DNA of 64,000 nucleotides from assembly GCF_040802235.1 (NCBI RefSeq), contig NC_133166.1:115892991-115956990 (forward strand), given 5' to 3'. The DNA comes from Manis javanica. Taxonomy: Eukaryota > Chordata > Mammalia > Pholidota > Manidae. Of this stretch, positions 63,711-64,000 are shown piece after piece. How positions within the stretch are numbered: the stretch's first letter is position 1; each line of letters starts with the position of its first letter. A program made the position numbers and the translations under genes. The notes beneath the pieces are model-generated. The model ran no database searches. It saw only the letters and a program-made list of their open reading frames with translations, and was not told the DNA's origin.

Positions 63711-64000
63711 AATGCAAGAACTAAAATGTTAGTTTAGCAAAGTTGCAGCATGTGATACTTTAAATTATATACCTATATATTGGCCACAAACAATCAGAAA
63801 TTAAAATTTTAAAAGCCACTAAAATACCACACAATATTAAATACTTAGAGGGAAATTTGACAAAAAATGTGTAAAACCTGTACACTGAAAACTATAAAAC
63901 ATCACATAAAGAAATGAAAGAAAACCTAAATAAGTGCAGATATATCCCATGATCATGGGCTGAAAGACTTGATATTAAGATGTTAGTGCTCCCTAAATTG

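Larger units (their letters stand above)
62840..64000 (+). repeat. Ancient L1 ORF2 RT region, interrupted
   Basis: Plus-sense RT-domain text: 'gcaaaagtatttaacaaaat', 'caaggctgtccagtgtcacc', 'tcagcttgtactggacgttc'. The catalytic region reads LFADNMIMY, so the second aspartate of FADD is Asn. It is interrupted by a young L1 at 63026-63453 and a (CA)n at 63680-63710, and runs off the right edge. Confidence 0.75.

Noticed and set aside
29831-64000. Search for another host gene (for example the next syntenic neighbour) in the right half
   Set aside because: No conserved exon, splice pattern or CpG-island promoter was recognised. All longer frames trace to L1, L2, minisatellite or unassigned sequence.

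Overview
The window is nuclear DNA from a placental mammal. It has spliced genes with GT-AG introns, CpG-island promoters, and a dense background of LINE-1, L2, MIR, hAT and LTR relics. The gene set is the 11q13.1-type neighbourhood OVOL1 - AP5B1 - RNASEH2C - KAT5, reversed relative to the usual human map orientation. I see no Alu, rodent B1/B2, carnivore tRNA-Lys SINE, ruminant Bov-tA/BovB or equid SINE. The youngest repeats are a LINE-1 lineage and a non-autonomous element with retroviral-looking 3' sequence. By recollection of the L1 3'-UTR type I infer a pangolin (Manis). That species call is inference and would need a repeat-library comparison.

Layout. Positions 1-2,150 hold the 5' end of OVOL1 on the minus strand (first coding exon and CpG island; the rest of the gene lies off the left edge). 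Positions 2,150-8,000 are intergenic with L2, MIR and old L1. A CpG island at about 7,950-9,000 leads into AP5B1 (plus strand, two coding exons, 876 codons). Positions 11.7-21.3 kb are intergenic and contain an endogenous retroviral dUTPase relic, an old L1 ORF1-type relic and a 4.2-kb 5'-truncated L1 carrying a composite insertion. RNASEH2C (plus strand, four exons, 177 codons) ends tail-to-tail with KAT5 (minus strand, 14 coding exons, 513 codons), with less than 100 bp between the two poly(A) signals. From 29.8 kb to the right edge I find no host protein-coding gene. That half is a palimpsest of nested retroelements: a solitary LTR, a minisatellite that appears to have grown out of an LTR tail, long L2 and L1 relics, and seven more insertions of the young L1 lineage. 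Target-site duplications are visible for six of these seven.

The genes are unrelated housekeeping or developmental genes that share synteny rather than a pathway: OVOL1 (zinc-finger repressor of epithelial differentiation), AP5B1 (late-endosomal adaptor subunit), RNASEH2C (accessory subunit of RNase H2) and KAT5 (Tip60 acetyltransferase). KAT5 and RNase H2 both act in genome maintenance and share a 3' border, but the sequence shows no functional coupling. The most unusual material is (i) a two-copy L1-mobilised element with a retroviral-like 3' end, one copy of which seems to carry a 3'-transduced flank, and (ii) the LTR-derived GT-spaced minisatellite at 31.75-32.22 kb.
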